Part shown: in pieces, positions 9,252 to 17,097 of the stretch
Layout of the letters: the number at the start of each line of letters is the position of its first letter
Position numbering within the stretch: the stretch's first letter is position 1
DNA from: Geobacteraceae bacterium
GTDB lineage: Bacteria; Desulfobacterota; Desulfuromonadia; Geobacterales; DSM-12255
Direction of reading: 5' to 3'
Assembly (NCBI GenBank): GCA_013377075.1
Contig: JACABD010000007.1
Coordinates: forward strand, 12,731-53,792
Length of the DNA stretch: 41,062 bases
The notes under the pieces: model-generated
The model's database searches: none
What the model was told of the DNA's origin: nothing
Seen by the model: only the letters and a program-made list of their open reading frames with translations
Program-made: the position numbers and the translations under genes

Positions 9252-10830
9252 TTTTCTGGTGCTTGGAAGCGGTATAGCAGGGCTGTCATTTGCCCTTAAA
9301 GCCGCTGCGCACGGCACAGTTGCGGTCATAACAAAGCGCGAAGTGACCGAATCGGCAACAAACTACGCCCAGGGGGGTATCGCCTCGGTATTTTCAAAAG
9401 AGGATACCTTCGAGGCCCACGTTGAAGACACTCTGGTTGCAGGAGCCGGCATCTGTCACGAAGATATCGTCAGGCTTGTTGTTGAAGAGGGTCCGCCTAC
9501 CATACAGAACCTCATCGACTGGGGGGTAAAATTTACCCAGTCAGGTGAATCTTATGACCTGACCCGAGAGGGCGGACACAGCCAGAGACGGATTCTTCAT
9601 GCTGACGATGTCACCGGTCGGGAGATTGAGAGAGCGCTGGTAGCAGCTGCCAGAAATCATCCGAACATTACAATTTATGAAAACCATATCGCCATAGACC
9701 TCATTACTAAGGCAAAAATTACTCATAAGCGGCTCAAACCAAACCGTTGTCTGGGTGCCTACGTTCTCGGCATAGAAAACGAAAAAGTAAAAACATTTAC
9801 AGCCCGCTTCACACTTCTTGCCACTGGCGGCGCAGGAAAAGTCTACCTCTACACCTGTAACCCGGATGTTGCCACCGGCGATGGCGTTGCCATGGCCTAC
9901 CGTGCCGGAGCAGACATCGCCAACATGGAGTTCATGCAGTTCCACCCGACAACACTCTTTCACCCTCATGCTAAATCATTTCTAATATCAGAGGCTGTCC
10001 GCGGTGAAGGCGCAATCCTCAAAAGACGGGACGGAACCCCCTTCATGGAGAAGTATCACCACTTGAGAGACCTTGCGCCCAGAGACATAGTTGCAAGGGC
10101 AATTGACAGCGAGATGAAAACCTACGGGGACGACTGTGTATACCTCGACATGACACACAGGGACCCGGAATATATCAAAGGTCGATTTCCAAACATCTAC
10201 CAGACCTGCCTCGAATACGGTCTCGACATGACAGTTTCTCCACTCCCTGTCGTCCCGGCGGCTCACTATCTCTGCGGAGGGGTAGCCGTGGACAGAAATG
10301 CCGAAACCAACATAAAGCAGCTCTATGCCATCGGTGAGGTAGCCTTTACCGGCCTTCACGGTGCAAACAGACTTGCCAGCAATTCACTGCTCGAAGCGGC
10401 GGTATATGCCGGAAGGGCCTACAAACACATCCTCGGCGAGATTGACAAACAGCAGACCGATCTCCCTGAAGTACCTGATTGGGATTCAGGCACAGCCACA
10501 AACAGCGATGAGATGGTGATTGTTTCCCAAAACTGGGATGAGATCAGGCGCTGTATGTCAAATTATGTCGGCATTGTCAGGTCGGACAAGCGACTTGACC
10601 GCGCCCTGCGCAGGATAAGGCTGATACAGGAAGAGATCGAGGACTACTACTGGGACTTCATTATAACTTCCGACCTGATCGAACTAAGAAACATTGCAAC
10701 TGTTGCCGAGCTTATTGTCCGTTGCGCCAAGCAGCGCAAGGAGTCACGAGGACTCCACTTCACCATAGACTACTCCGACAGAGATGACATTCACTGGAAA
10801 AAGGATACATATGTCCGAAAACAGTTCTGA
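9235..10830 (+). CDS. nadB: L-aspartate oxidase NadB
   Basis: NadB is the FAD flavoenzyme that oxidises L-aspartate to iminoaspartate, the first step of de novo NAD synthesis; anaerobes can use fumarate as the electron acceptor. The 531-aa product opens with the FAD dinucleotide fold (VLGSGIAGLSFALKAA), followed by NYAQGGIA, EGGHSQRRILHADDVTG, MEFMQFHPT, SEAVRGEGA and the LHGANRLASNSLLEA motif. The start at 9235 has ACGGAG upstream and gives the standard N-terminus; an in-frame open stretch reaching back to 8578 is only the shadow of dppF. It overlaps dppF by 17 bp and the next gene by 20 bp, an unusual operon mixing peptide transport, NAD and aromatic synthesis. Confidence 0.96.
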   Translation: MKIKSDFLVLGSGIAGLSFALKAAAHGTVAVITKREVTESATNYAQGGIASVFSKEDTFEAHVEDTLVAGAGICHEDIVRLVVEEGPPTIQNLIDWGVKFTQSGESYDLTREGGHSQRRILHADDVTGREIERALVAAARNHPNITIYENHIAIDLITKAKITHKRLKPNRCLGAYVLGIENEKVKTFTARFTLLATGGAGKVYLYTCNPDVATGDGVAMAYRAGADIANMEFMQFHPTTLFHPHAKSFLISEAVRGEGAILKRRDGTPFMEKYHHLRDLAPRDIVARAIDSEMKTYGDDCVYLDMTHRDPEYIKGRFPNIYQTCLEYGLDMTVSPLPVVPAAHYLCGGVAVDRNAETNIKQLYAIGEVAFTGLHGANRLASNSLLEAAVYAGRAYKHILGEIDKQQTDLPEVPDWDSGTATNSDEMVIVSQNWDEIRRCMSNYVGIVRSDKRLDRALRRIRLIQEEIEDYYWDFIITSDLIELRNIATVAELIVRCAKQRKESRGLHFTIDYSDRDDIHWKKDTYVRKQF

Positions 10831-11128
10831 TATCAGAGAAACAATTTCAGGATTCAGGGAAGAGATCGACCAGATTGACAGCCGTCTGCTCGAAATATTC
10901 AACAGAAGGGCTTCTCTGGCCCTTGAAATAGGCCGTATCAAGAAAACCCTTGATCTTCCTGTTTATGACCCCTCAAGAGAAAAACGAATTTTCGACAGAA
11001 TGAAGGGAGATAATCCGGGACCTCTGGACAATGGTGCGGTTGTGCGGCTTTTTGAGCGTGTTATCGATGAATCGAGAAGGCTTGAGAGGATCATGACCCA
11101 CCCTGAAGATAATTCCGGCAAGGAGTAA
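10811..11128 (+). CDS. aroQ: AroQ-type chorismate mutase, monofunctional
   Basis: This enzyme rearranges chorismate to prephenate, the branch point to phenylalanine and tyrosine. The 105-aa all-helical product matches the AroQ fold: FREEIDQIDSRLLEIFNRR, LALEIGRIKK, VYDPSREKRIFDRM and VIDESRRLE, with the conserved Arg, Lys and Glu positions present. It stands alone rather than fused to prephenate dehydratase or DAHP synthase. I chose the ATG at 10811, which has AAGGA at a good distance; an upstream ATG at 10784 lies within nadB. The gene overlaps the nadB end by 20 bp and is followed 4 bp later by a small regulatory-domain gene. Confidence 0.88.
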   Translation: MSENSSDIRETISGFREEIDQIDSRLLEIFNRRASLALEIGRIKKTLDLPVYDPSREKRIFDRMKGDNPGPLDNGAVVRLFERVIDESRRLERIMTHPEDNSGKE

Positions 11129-11132
11129 ACCA

Positions 11133-11342
11133 ATGCTCATCATAATGAAAAAAACAGCTGCTGAAGAAGATCTGGTTCATGTAAAAGAGTTTCTTATAAA
11201 CCGTGATTTTGACATTCACCAGTCAACCGGCGCAAACAGAACAATCATTGGCGTCATCGGTGATACGGAAAAACTCGATACGTTAGTGGTGGAGGAGATG
11301 TCCGGGGTTCTTCAGGTGATAAGGATTGCAAAAGAAGAGTGA
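11133..11342 (+). CDS. Free-standing DAHP-synthase ferredoxin-like regulatory domain
   Basis: This 69-aa protein resembles the N-terminal ferredoxin-like domain of Thermotoga-type DAHP synthases, which binds tyrosine and gates the active site. Diagnostic parts are MLIIMKKTAAEEDL, the central NRTIIGVIGDTEKLD and a last strand ending VIRIAKEE. The reading frame stops just where the catalytic barrel would begin, and no DAHP synthase follows; a terminator does. It has a strong ribosome-binding site (AAGGAG) and starts 4 bp after aroQ, so it appears deliberately expressed. It may regulate chorismate mutase or a DAHP synthase in trans, or be a relic of a lost aroF. The domain assignment is fairly sure, the role is inference. 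Confidence 0.7.
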   Translation: MLIIMKKTAAEEDLVHVKEFLINRDFDIHQSTGANRTIIGVIGDTEKLDTLVVEEMSGVLQVIRIAKEE

Positions 11343-11363
11343 TTTTTTCGGCAAACGAATAAG

Positions 11364-11403
11364 AAAAGAGCCCTGACCAGAAAACTCTGATAAGGGCTCT
11401 TTT
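11364..11403 (+). terminator. Rho-independent terminator, likely bidirectional
   Basis: An 11-bp perfect stem, AAAAGAGCCCT (11364-11374) pairing with AGGGCTCTTTT (11393-11403), is followed by more T residues on the plus strand and by A/T-rich sequence on the other side. It ends the dppD-dppF-nadB-aroQ row and could also stop the convergent cytochrome gene at 11420. Confidence 0.85.
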
Positions 11404-11419
11404 TTATTCTTCAGAGTAA

Positions 11420-11788
11420 TCAGGGTTTTGCAGCCTCATCAATCAGAAAGTTCATCAGATCAACAACTTTCTTAACCTCTTCCCTCGACATGTTTGACTT
11501 GGGCTTGCGCAGCATCTTTATGCCGTATGCCTTTGTGGCCTGCTTGTCAAAAGGCTGACCAGTAACAGGCGCAATGCCGGTCTGTATGGCAATAACAGTC
11601 CTCTCCTGAGTATGACACTGAATACATTTGACCTTCATTATCTCGAATGCCTGTTTTAGATCCGCCGGAATCTGAGTCGGGTCAAAAGTCATCTTGTCCC
11701 CCTTGCCGACCGCCCTGATCTTTGCATGTACAGGGGTTGAAACCACTGCCAACAGAACTACAAAAATCGCCATCTTTAAAACACTCAT
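11420..11788 (-). CDS. Small exported monoheme c-type cytochrome
   Basis: The 122-aa product has a signal peptide (AIFVVLLAVVSTPVHA, cut near residue 22) and one CxxCH heme c site, CIQCH at residues 55-59. Methionines in the region KMLRKPKSNM are candidates for the distal heme ligand. It would be a periplasmic electron carrier after cleavage. It lies 33 bp downstream of the fused cytochrome-porin gene on the same strand, so the two are probably one operon and may exchange electrons. The exact cytochrome subfamily was not recognised. Confidence 0.85.
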   Translation of the reverse strand: MSVLKMAIFVVLLAVVSTPVHAKIRAVGKGDKMTFDPTQIPADLKQAFEIMKVKCIQCHTQERTVIAIQTGIAPVTGQPFDKQATKAYGIKMLRKPKSNMSREEVKKVVDLMNFLIDEAAKP

Positions 11789-11821
11789 ACTGATCTCCTT
11801 TCCTTGTGACGCATACCTAAT

Positions 11822-13195
11822 TTAAAAAGCGACTCTGACTCCCAGAAGCGCGATATTACTGGTTGTGGTTATTGCAGATATTTTGTCGGACACATGCTGA
11901 TATTCAATTGTCAGTTTCACATTCTGAATCGGAGCATAGGCAACAGCAGGAATATACCGGTGCGTCCTTGTGCCATCATTTACAGTGAGGTACTCATACC
12001 TTGCAAAGGCAAGCAGATCAGGGGTGAACATGTACTCTGCCTGGGCAAGCAATACATCTGTAGTATTACTTTGATGAGACGAGTAATCCGGATTTTTATC
12101 ATTCTCTCTTGCAAATGCAAGTTTTATTCTGGCACTTTTTACAATCAGGTCGGCATCTGCTCCAGCCCTGTAAAAGTTATTTCTCTGCTGTGAATAGAGA
12201 TCGAAAGAATTACGCCCGGTGTAGCCATAGCAGCCTAGCACCAGGTACATGTAGTCAAATATGCTCTCTTTATCAAGATCAATGTCCGGCTCATTCGCCT
12301 TGAAATCCGAGCCTCCTATTTTCAAGGAGACATGACCATATCCTTCATTTGCATCCTGCCCTTTTCTGTCCACAAGTCCGGTTGCCAGATAAAGCCGGTT
12401 GAAAAGGATGGCGTTGGCTTCAACCGCATCTGCCGGGGCATCGGCACTGAAAGTGGACTTGCCTACCCTGAAGCTTGTGGTTGCAAAATCGGAAATTCCG
12501 GTTTTATTGTTCTTCTTCCATAACGAAAGGGTCGGTCGAAAACGTCCTGCCTTTAAATTAAGTGGCGACCCCAGTGCGTTTCTCCAGACAAGATAAAACT
12601 CCTCAAGATCATTTGCATAAGGGGAACCGAGGTTGAGAGGAGTATTGCTTTGAGCCGGATCGAAAATCCCTTCGGAATAGAGGTTATATTTGAGGAAAAA
12701 TCCCAGTTTATCGCGGATTACTCCGCCAGCTAGCAGAGAGATTGCCCTGGTGGAGAGGTCAACCTTGTCATATTTTGCATCATCATTGTATGAGGCGTTA
12801 AGAGTTGCTGCAAGAGATATGGGAAGTGTCTGGGGAAGCCCTGCAAGCCAGAGAGGCTCACTCTTTTTACTTGAAGCAGCTGTCGGTTCATCGACTTTCT
12901 GTGGAAGTCCGGCAGCAGCAACCTCCTTGAGCTGGCGGAGAATATCCGGATCCCCCTCACCCTTTACCTGAGGAGCATTGGCAAGCGGTTCCCCTTTTTT
13001 CTGTTTGTTCCAGACAAAGCCATTTTTTAAAAACGCATCGCCATATTCATTAAGTTCAGGGTAAATTGTGTGGCAGGTTGCACACTCGGTGTTATGCTCC
13101 CTGCTGAAGGCAGGAATTGCATATGCCTGTGTGAAAAATCCCGACAGTATCAGCAGTCCTGAAATCAGGAAAATGTAGCTTAAACCAGCTCGCAT
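11822..13195 (-). CDS. Cyc2-like fused monoheme cytochrome / outer-membrane beta-barrel
   Basis: This 457-aa protein begins with a signal peptide (to AYA at about 24-26), then a short heme domain with one CxxCH (CATCH, residues 38-42) in the setting AIPAFSREHNTECATCH and YPELNEYGDAFLKNG. The rest, from about residue 115 on, alternates polar and hydrophobic residues like an outer-membrane barrel and ends in VRVAF, a C-terminal phenylalanine typical of porins. The layout and heme-region motif resemble Cyc2, the fused cytochrome-porin that takes electrons from Fe(II) in iron oxidisers; Cyc2 proteins are of similar length. A charged, low-complexity linker (about residues 45-110) joins the halves. 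It is the first gene of a two-gene operon with a monoheme cytochrome. Direction of electron flow here is unknown. Confidence 0.75.
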   Translation of the reverse strand: MRAGLSYIFLISGLLILSGFFTQAYAIPAFSREHNTECATCHTIYPELNEYGDAFLKNGFVWNKQKKGEPLANAPQVKGEGDPDILRQLKEVAAAGLPQKVDEPTAASSKKSEPLWLAGLPQTLPISLAATLNASYNDDAKYDKVDLSTRAISLLAGGVIRDKLGFFLKYNLYSEGIFDPAQSNTPLNLGSPYANDLEEFYLVWRNALGSPLNLKAGRFRPTLSLWKKNNKTGISDFATTSFRVGKSTFSADAPADAVEANAILFNRLYLATGLVDRKGQDANEGYGHVSLKIGGSDFKANEPDIDLDKESIFDYMYLVLGCYGYTGRNSFDLYSQQRNNFYRAGADADLIVKSARIKLAFARENDKNPDYSSHQSNTTDVLLAQAEYMFTPDLLAFARYEYLTVNDGTRTHRYIPAVAYAPIQNVKLTIEYQHVSDKISAITTTSNIALLGVRVAF

Positions 13196-13411
13196 AAAAA
13201 CCTCTTTGACTCGTCAGTAACTGTAGTTGAAGTAGTGTCTGAAAAAAATAATGTTATTTACTGTGAGACCCTGAAACAGTTGAAATCATTGTTATCATCA
13301 AAAGTAACTACAAAAATTCTGGTTCCTTATATATGATTTTTTTGTTTTAATCAACTGTCGATAATGGTATGCATTGATAAATTTACAGTTTTATCTAGAG
13401 AGGTTTGACTC

Positions 13412-14503
13412 ATGTGCAAAAAGCTTTTCATCGCCGCCACAGGACAGAACTGCGGCAAAACCACCATGAGTGTATCATTAATGCATCTCGCAAAAAAGAA
13501 ATATGGCAGAGTAGGCTTCATAAAACCGATCGGCCCCAAAATTGAGATGTTCGGCGACAGAATGGTTGATATGGACGCAGCCCTGATGGCAAAAGCTTAC
13601 GGACTTGAGAAGGATATTCACCTCATGTCTCCGGTTGCCCTGCATAAAAATTTCACAAAAGAGTTTCTGGCCGGACAAATCAAACGTGAAGAGCTTGAAG
13701 AAAGAGTGGTTTCGTCAGTCAGGGAGCTTGAAAAAAGGTACGATTTCCTTATAATCGAAGGCGCCGGTCACGCAGGAGTTGGTTCAATAATCGGTCTCAA
13801 CAATGCCCGTGTTGCCCATCTGCTTGATGCACCGGTTATTGTTGTGGCAGGAAGCGGCATTGGCAGTGTTGTTGACTCAATTCGCCTCAATATGGCCCTT
13901 TTTGAAAAGGAGAAGGCTGATGTACGCCTTGCCGTAATCAATAAAGTCAGATATGACAAGCGCAAACATATAATTGATCTCGTCAGACAGGCGTTTGCCG
14001 GTGAGCCGCTCAACATAACCGGTGGTTTCAATTATTCACCCATACTTGCCAACCCGACGCTCGGCCACATTTCAAGGCTGCTCAATCTTCCGCTACGCGC
14101 CAACGCTAAAGAGCGTAGCAGAATCATTCACAATATTCAGCTTGGAGCAGCATCTTCCCAAAAGGTTGTTGACAACCTGCTGGATGACACACTGCTTGTA
14201 GTCACAGGTTCAAGGGATGAACTTCTGGTAACGATTTCATCGCTGTATCACATTCCCGAATATCTGGAAAAAATCGCCGGTCTGATTATCACCGGCCATG
14301 CGCCGGTTTCGGAAATAAGTCAGAGAATAGTCGAAGATAGTGGCATCCCCTATATCCGCATTGATGAAACAACAGCAGATGTCTATACCGCGATTAGCGA
14401 AGACGTTGCAAAGATCACCGTAGAAGATGTCGAAAAACTAAACTGGATAAAGGATCATGCTGAGAAAGAGATCGACTTTGAGGCCATAGACGCCCTGCTT
14501 TAA
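13412..14503 (+). CDS. BioD-like P-loop / DRTGG domain protein (phosphotransacetylase N-terminal-like)
   Basis: The 363-aa protein joins an AAA_26/BioD-like nucleotide-binding domain (residues about 1-215; P-loop ATGQNCGKTT, then FIKPIGP and DFLIIEGAGHAGVGS) with a DRTGG domain (about 220-325). The same pair forms the N-terminal regulatory part of long phosphotransacetylases, but the catalytic acetyltransferase domain is absent. The family's function is not firmly known; a regulatory or sensing role has been suggested from domain company. The start ATG at 13412 has AGAGAGG upstream. It stands 60 bp ahead of the 13-heme cytochrome gene, and joint transcription is possible. Confidence 0.8.
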   Translation: MCKKLFIAATGQNCGKTTMSVSLMHLAKKKYGRVGFIKPIGPKIEMFGDRMVDMDAALMAKAYGLEKDIHLMSPVALHKNFTKEFLAGQIKREELEERVVSSVRELEKRYDFLIIEGAGHAGVGSIIGLNNARVAHLLDAPVIVVAGSGIGSVVDSIRLNMALFEKEKADVRLAVINKVRYDKRKHIIDLVRQAFAGEPLNITGGFNYSPILANPTLGHISRLLNLPLRANAKERSRIIHNIQLGAASSQKVVDNLLDDTLLVVTGSRDELLVTISSLYHIPEYLEKIAGLIITGHAPVSEISQRIVEDSGIPYIRIDETTADVYTAISEDVAKITVEDVEKLNWIKDHAEKEIDFEAIDALL

Positions 14504-14563
14504 GGCCTTGGCAAAAATACAAATTTAAAAATAAACCTTAAAAATAAACCTTGGAGGGTATGT

Positions 14564-16660
14564 ATGAACCTCGGCAAACTGCGGATTCAGATAATCACTT
14601 TACTTTCCGGAGCGATCCTTACCATGTCCGGCTGCGGCGGAAGCTCAGGGGGAGTTGTTCCTGTTATCTCGCCAACAGCATCCAACGAGTGCATTGCCTG
14701 TCACGCAACTAACAGCAAAAGCGTCTCCAGCACCTCGGGAGTAAAAATCACCGAACAGTGGCTGCTGTCGGCTCACAACACCGCCCATGGGGCAGGCTGT
14801 ATGGACTGCCACACAAGCGCCCACTTCCATGACAACGTCACAACCTGCCGCAGCTGCCATGCGACCTCCCATTCAAATAACGGCACAAGCTGCAATCTCT
14901 GCCATGGCGGAGGATCCAAAGAGGTCGCAAACTGTAGCAGCTGCCATCTTAATGTTCACAGCATTGCCAACATGAACAAGGATAGCTGCACCCGATGCCA
15001 CGGAGGCGACATCCCTGTTGATGTGGCAATGAAAAATCCTGATTTTGCAGGAAAATGTTTCGGCTGTCACCAGAACGGCAGTAACTTCAGACGTTATACG
15101 TCAGTTGCATTAAAACATTTCAACAACTTTACCGGATCCAACTATCATCAGGCAATGTATGTCACAGCAAGCTACCAGAACTCATGCACATCCTGCCACG
15201 AACCCCATAATCCGCTTCTCGGCCTAGGGAAAGACGAGCGCAAGGCATGGGCAAAGTCAGCCCACGGCGATGTTAAAGGGGTCGCTTGGACGACTTACGA
15301 TTTCAAGAATCCGGTTCACGGGTCATACTATTATTGCCAGCGCTGCCACACAGCAACAGGCTATATCAAGTTTACCCAAACCAATGACACCCGACCGACA
15401 ACTACCTGGGCAACTTCAGGTGACCTTGGCAGAGAGGTGCTGACCTGCAAGGCATGCCACGCAAGCAGCAACTTTGCAAGCAGCGTCCGCACTGTTAAAT
15501 CCTTCACAACGCCGTATAAAGCCAATGGCGGCTCAGACCTGATTCCGGACCTTGGCGAGTCAAATCTCTGCATTCCTTGCCATGCCGGCCTCTCATCACA
15601 GGCTGACATTTTAGGCATCAGCAACAGTGCTATCAGCAATACAGGTTTCAAGAACCCACATTACATGGCTGCAGCAGGCATCATGTACATGAAGGCAGGC
15701 TTTACCAGCTTCACTTCTGCAACGGCCCTGACAACAGGAACCAACATCAATGTCATCCCCAATATGCTGAACACATATGGACTACAGTACTCTTTGCCAC
15801 TTACTGGCAATGTCCTTGCTACAACTGGTTCAGATAAAAGCCAGATAGGTTATCCGCTGAACGGATCCGTAGACTCCATGTACGGAGGGATCCCCGGCGG
15901 AGTAACCAGCGCTCACCGTGCCATTGGAACAGCTACTGCCCGCGGACGGGAGACGTGGATGAGAAATCCGGCTGTTTATGGCCTCTGGGAGACAAAAGGT
16001 CCATGCGTGACATGTCACGTAAAGGCAGACATAACCCACATGCCTGCAGTCACAACCACTACTGCTGCTCCGTTTCTCCCGGCAGGAACGGCTATTCCGG
16101 TAAAACGCAGCGACTCACACAGCTACCTTGCCACCACCAATGACACCGGCAAGCAACTCTGCATGCCCTGCCACAACGATGCCGGAGACTTTAGCGCCAA
16201 ATTAAACACCGGAGATTTTGCTGACGCAATAGAGGAGAAGCTTCAGGAAGCAAAACCATATTTCCTCGGTGGTCTGGCAATAATCACCAAGCTGCTGGAC
16301 ACCAGATTCAGCATCACCTTTAACAATGGCACCTATCCATATTTCTTTGAAAAAACTGGTGGGGCAGCTGTGACCGACTGGACACGGGGAGGCACACTAC
16401 CAGCTGTCCAGGCAAGGAGACTCATGGGGGCCTGCTACAACCTGAAACTCCTCAGCGCTGACAAAGGAGCATTTGTCCATGGCCGCAGCTATGTGCAACG
16501 GCTGATTTTTGACTCTATCGACTTCCTTGATAACGGCAGGATGGATGGCCCGACAAACCTGCAGACAGCCAGCACTATTGTACTTCTTGGTGATCCGCTA
16601 CTCTTCCCCAATACAACTGCCGACCATTGGCTCTACAAAGCTAACGGAGTCAGAAAGTAG
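14564..16660 (+). CDS. Thirteen-heme c-type cytochrome lipoprotein
   Basis: The 698-aa product has a lipoprotein-type signal sequence ending SGCGG (Cys24) and 13 CxxCH heme c motifs that I counted directly, from CIACH at residues 43-47 to CMPCH near residue 531. Seven of them are packed into the first 175 residues (CIACH, CMDCH, CRSCH, CNLCH, CSSCH, CTRCH, CFGCH). The last 160 residues are heme-free. Multiheme lipoproteins of this sort sit on the outer membrane or periplasmic face in Geobacter and conduct electrons towards extracellular acceptors. A strong GGAGG lies before the ATG, and a terminator follows 10 bp after the stop. No porin-cytochrome partner genes (OmbB/OmaB type) are adjacent, so its conduit is not evident. 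Specific orthologue not assigned. Confidence 0.9.
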   Translation: MNLGKLRIQIITLLSGAILTMSGCGGSSGGVVPVISPTASNECIACHATNSKSVSSTSGVKITEQWLLSAHNTAHGAGCMDCHTSAHFHDNVTTCRSCHATSHSNNGTSCNLCHGGGSKEVANCSSCHLNVHSIANMNKDSCTRCHGGDIPVDVAMKNPDFAGKCFGCHQNGSNFRRYTSVALKHFNNFTGSNYHQAMYVTASYQNSCTSCHEPHNPLLGLGKDERKAWAKSAHGDVKGVAWTTYDFKNPVHGSYYYCQRCHTATGYIKFTQTNDTRPTTTWATSGDLGREVLTCKACHASSNFASSVRTVKSFTTPYKANGGSDLIPDLGESNLCIPCHAGLSSQADILGISNSAISNTGFKNPHYMAAAGIMYMKAGFTSFTSATALTTGTNINVIPNMLNTYGLQYSLPLTGNVLATTGSDKSQIGYPLNGSVDSMYGGIPGGVTSAHRAIGTATARGRETWMRNPAVYGLWETKGPCVTCHVKADITHMPAVTTTTAAPFLPAGTAIPVKRSDSHSYLATTNDTGKQLCMPCHNDAGDFSAKLNTGDFADAIEEKLQEAKPYFLGGLAIITKLLDTRFSITFNNGTYPYFFEKTGGAAVTDWTRGGTLPAVQARRLMGACYNLKLLSADKGAFVHGRSYVQRLIFDSIDFLDNGRMDGPTNLQTASTIVLLGDPLLFPNTTADHWLYKANGVRK

Positions 16661-16670
16661 ACCTGTAAAA

Positions 16671-16704
16671 AAAGGCCCCCGTACCGTCAGGTGCGGGGGC
16701 CTTT
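16671..16704 (+). terminator. Rho-independent terminator after the multiheme cytochrome
   Basis: The stem AAAGGCCCCCG (16671-16681) pairs perfectly with CGGGGGCCTTT (16694-16704) around a 12-nt loop. It starts 10 bp downstream of the cytochrome stop codon. The GC-rich stem with flanking A and T runs could work on either strand. Confidence 0.88.
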
Positions 16705-16759
16705 AACAAAGTTCTTCCTAAAATCAGCTCAGTTATCACCTCATAGTAACCGTGAAAAT

Positions 16760-17053
16760 CTACGTCTGGCTGATAACAATGTATTCAGCGTGTTTCAAGC
16801 CGGTCTTTGACGTGTAGATCCCCTCTTTACAGGCAATAACACTCGTATAGGAAATATGGCCGAAGAATCTACCGGTTGCCACACGACGTCTCCTCCGACT
16901 TAATGGCTGTAGCCAGCTCGTCACCGATCAGACCTGAAGTTACCAGGACGTCAGCGCAGCGGTCAGCAATTGAGAGCATGTAATCCGGCGATGATAGCAT
17001 CGAGGTGCCCTTGGAATGCATGTGGATCAAGGCTGCAAATGCTATTAATCACG
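16760..17053 (-). pseudogene. Decayed C-terminal part of a SAM-dependent methyltransferase-like gene
   Basis: On the minus strand two reading frames join into one protein-like string. The first (to about 16880) reads DYMLSIADRCADVLVTSG then LIGDELATAIKSEE; the second reads RVATGRFFGHISYTSVIACK and runs to a stop at 16760-16762. The end resembles the tail of class I SAM methyltransferases (LAxALKAExxRRV...FFGxIxYxSxIAxK). A single extra base at GAGGAG-A-CGTCGTGTG explains the frameshift. The upstream, catalytic part is missing; an in-frame stop lies near 17050. This fills the otherwise gene-free stretch between the terminator at 16704 and the Hfq-like gene. Family match is from memory of tail motifs, hence moderate confidence. 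Confidence 0.5.
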
Positions 17054-17097
17054 CAATTTACAGCCCCACTTACCTTCACCAAAAGGGTCAGATCAAC

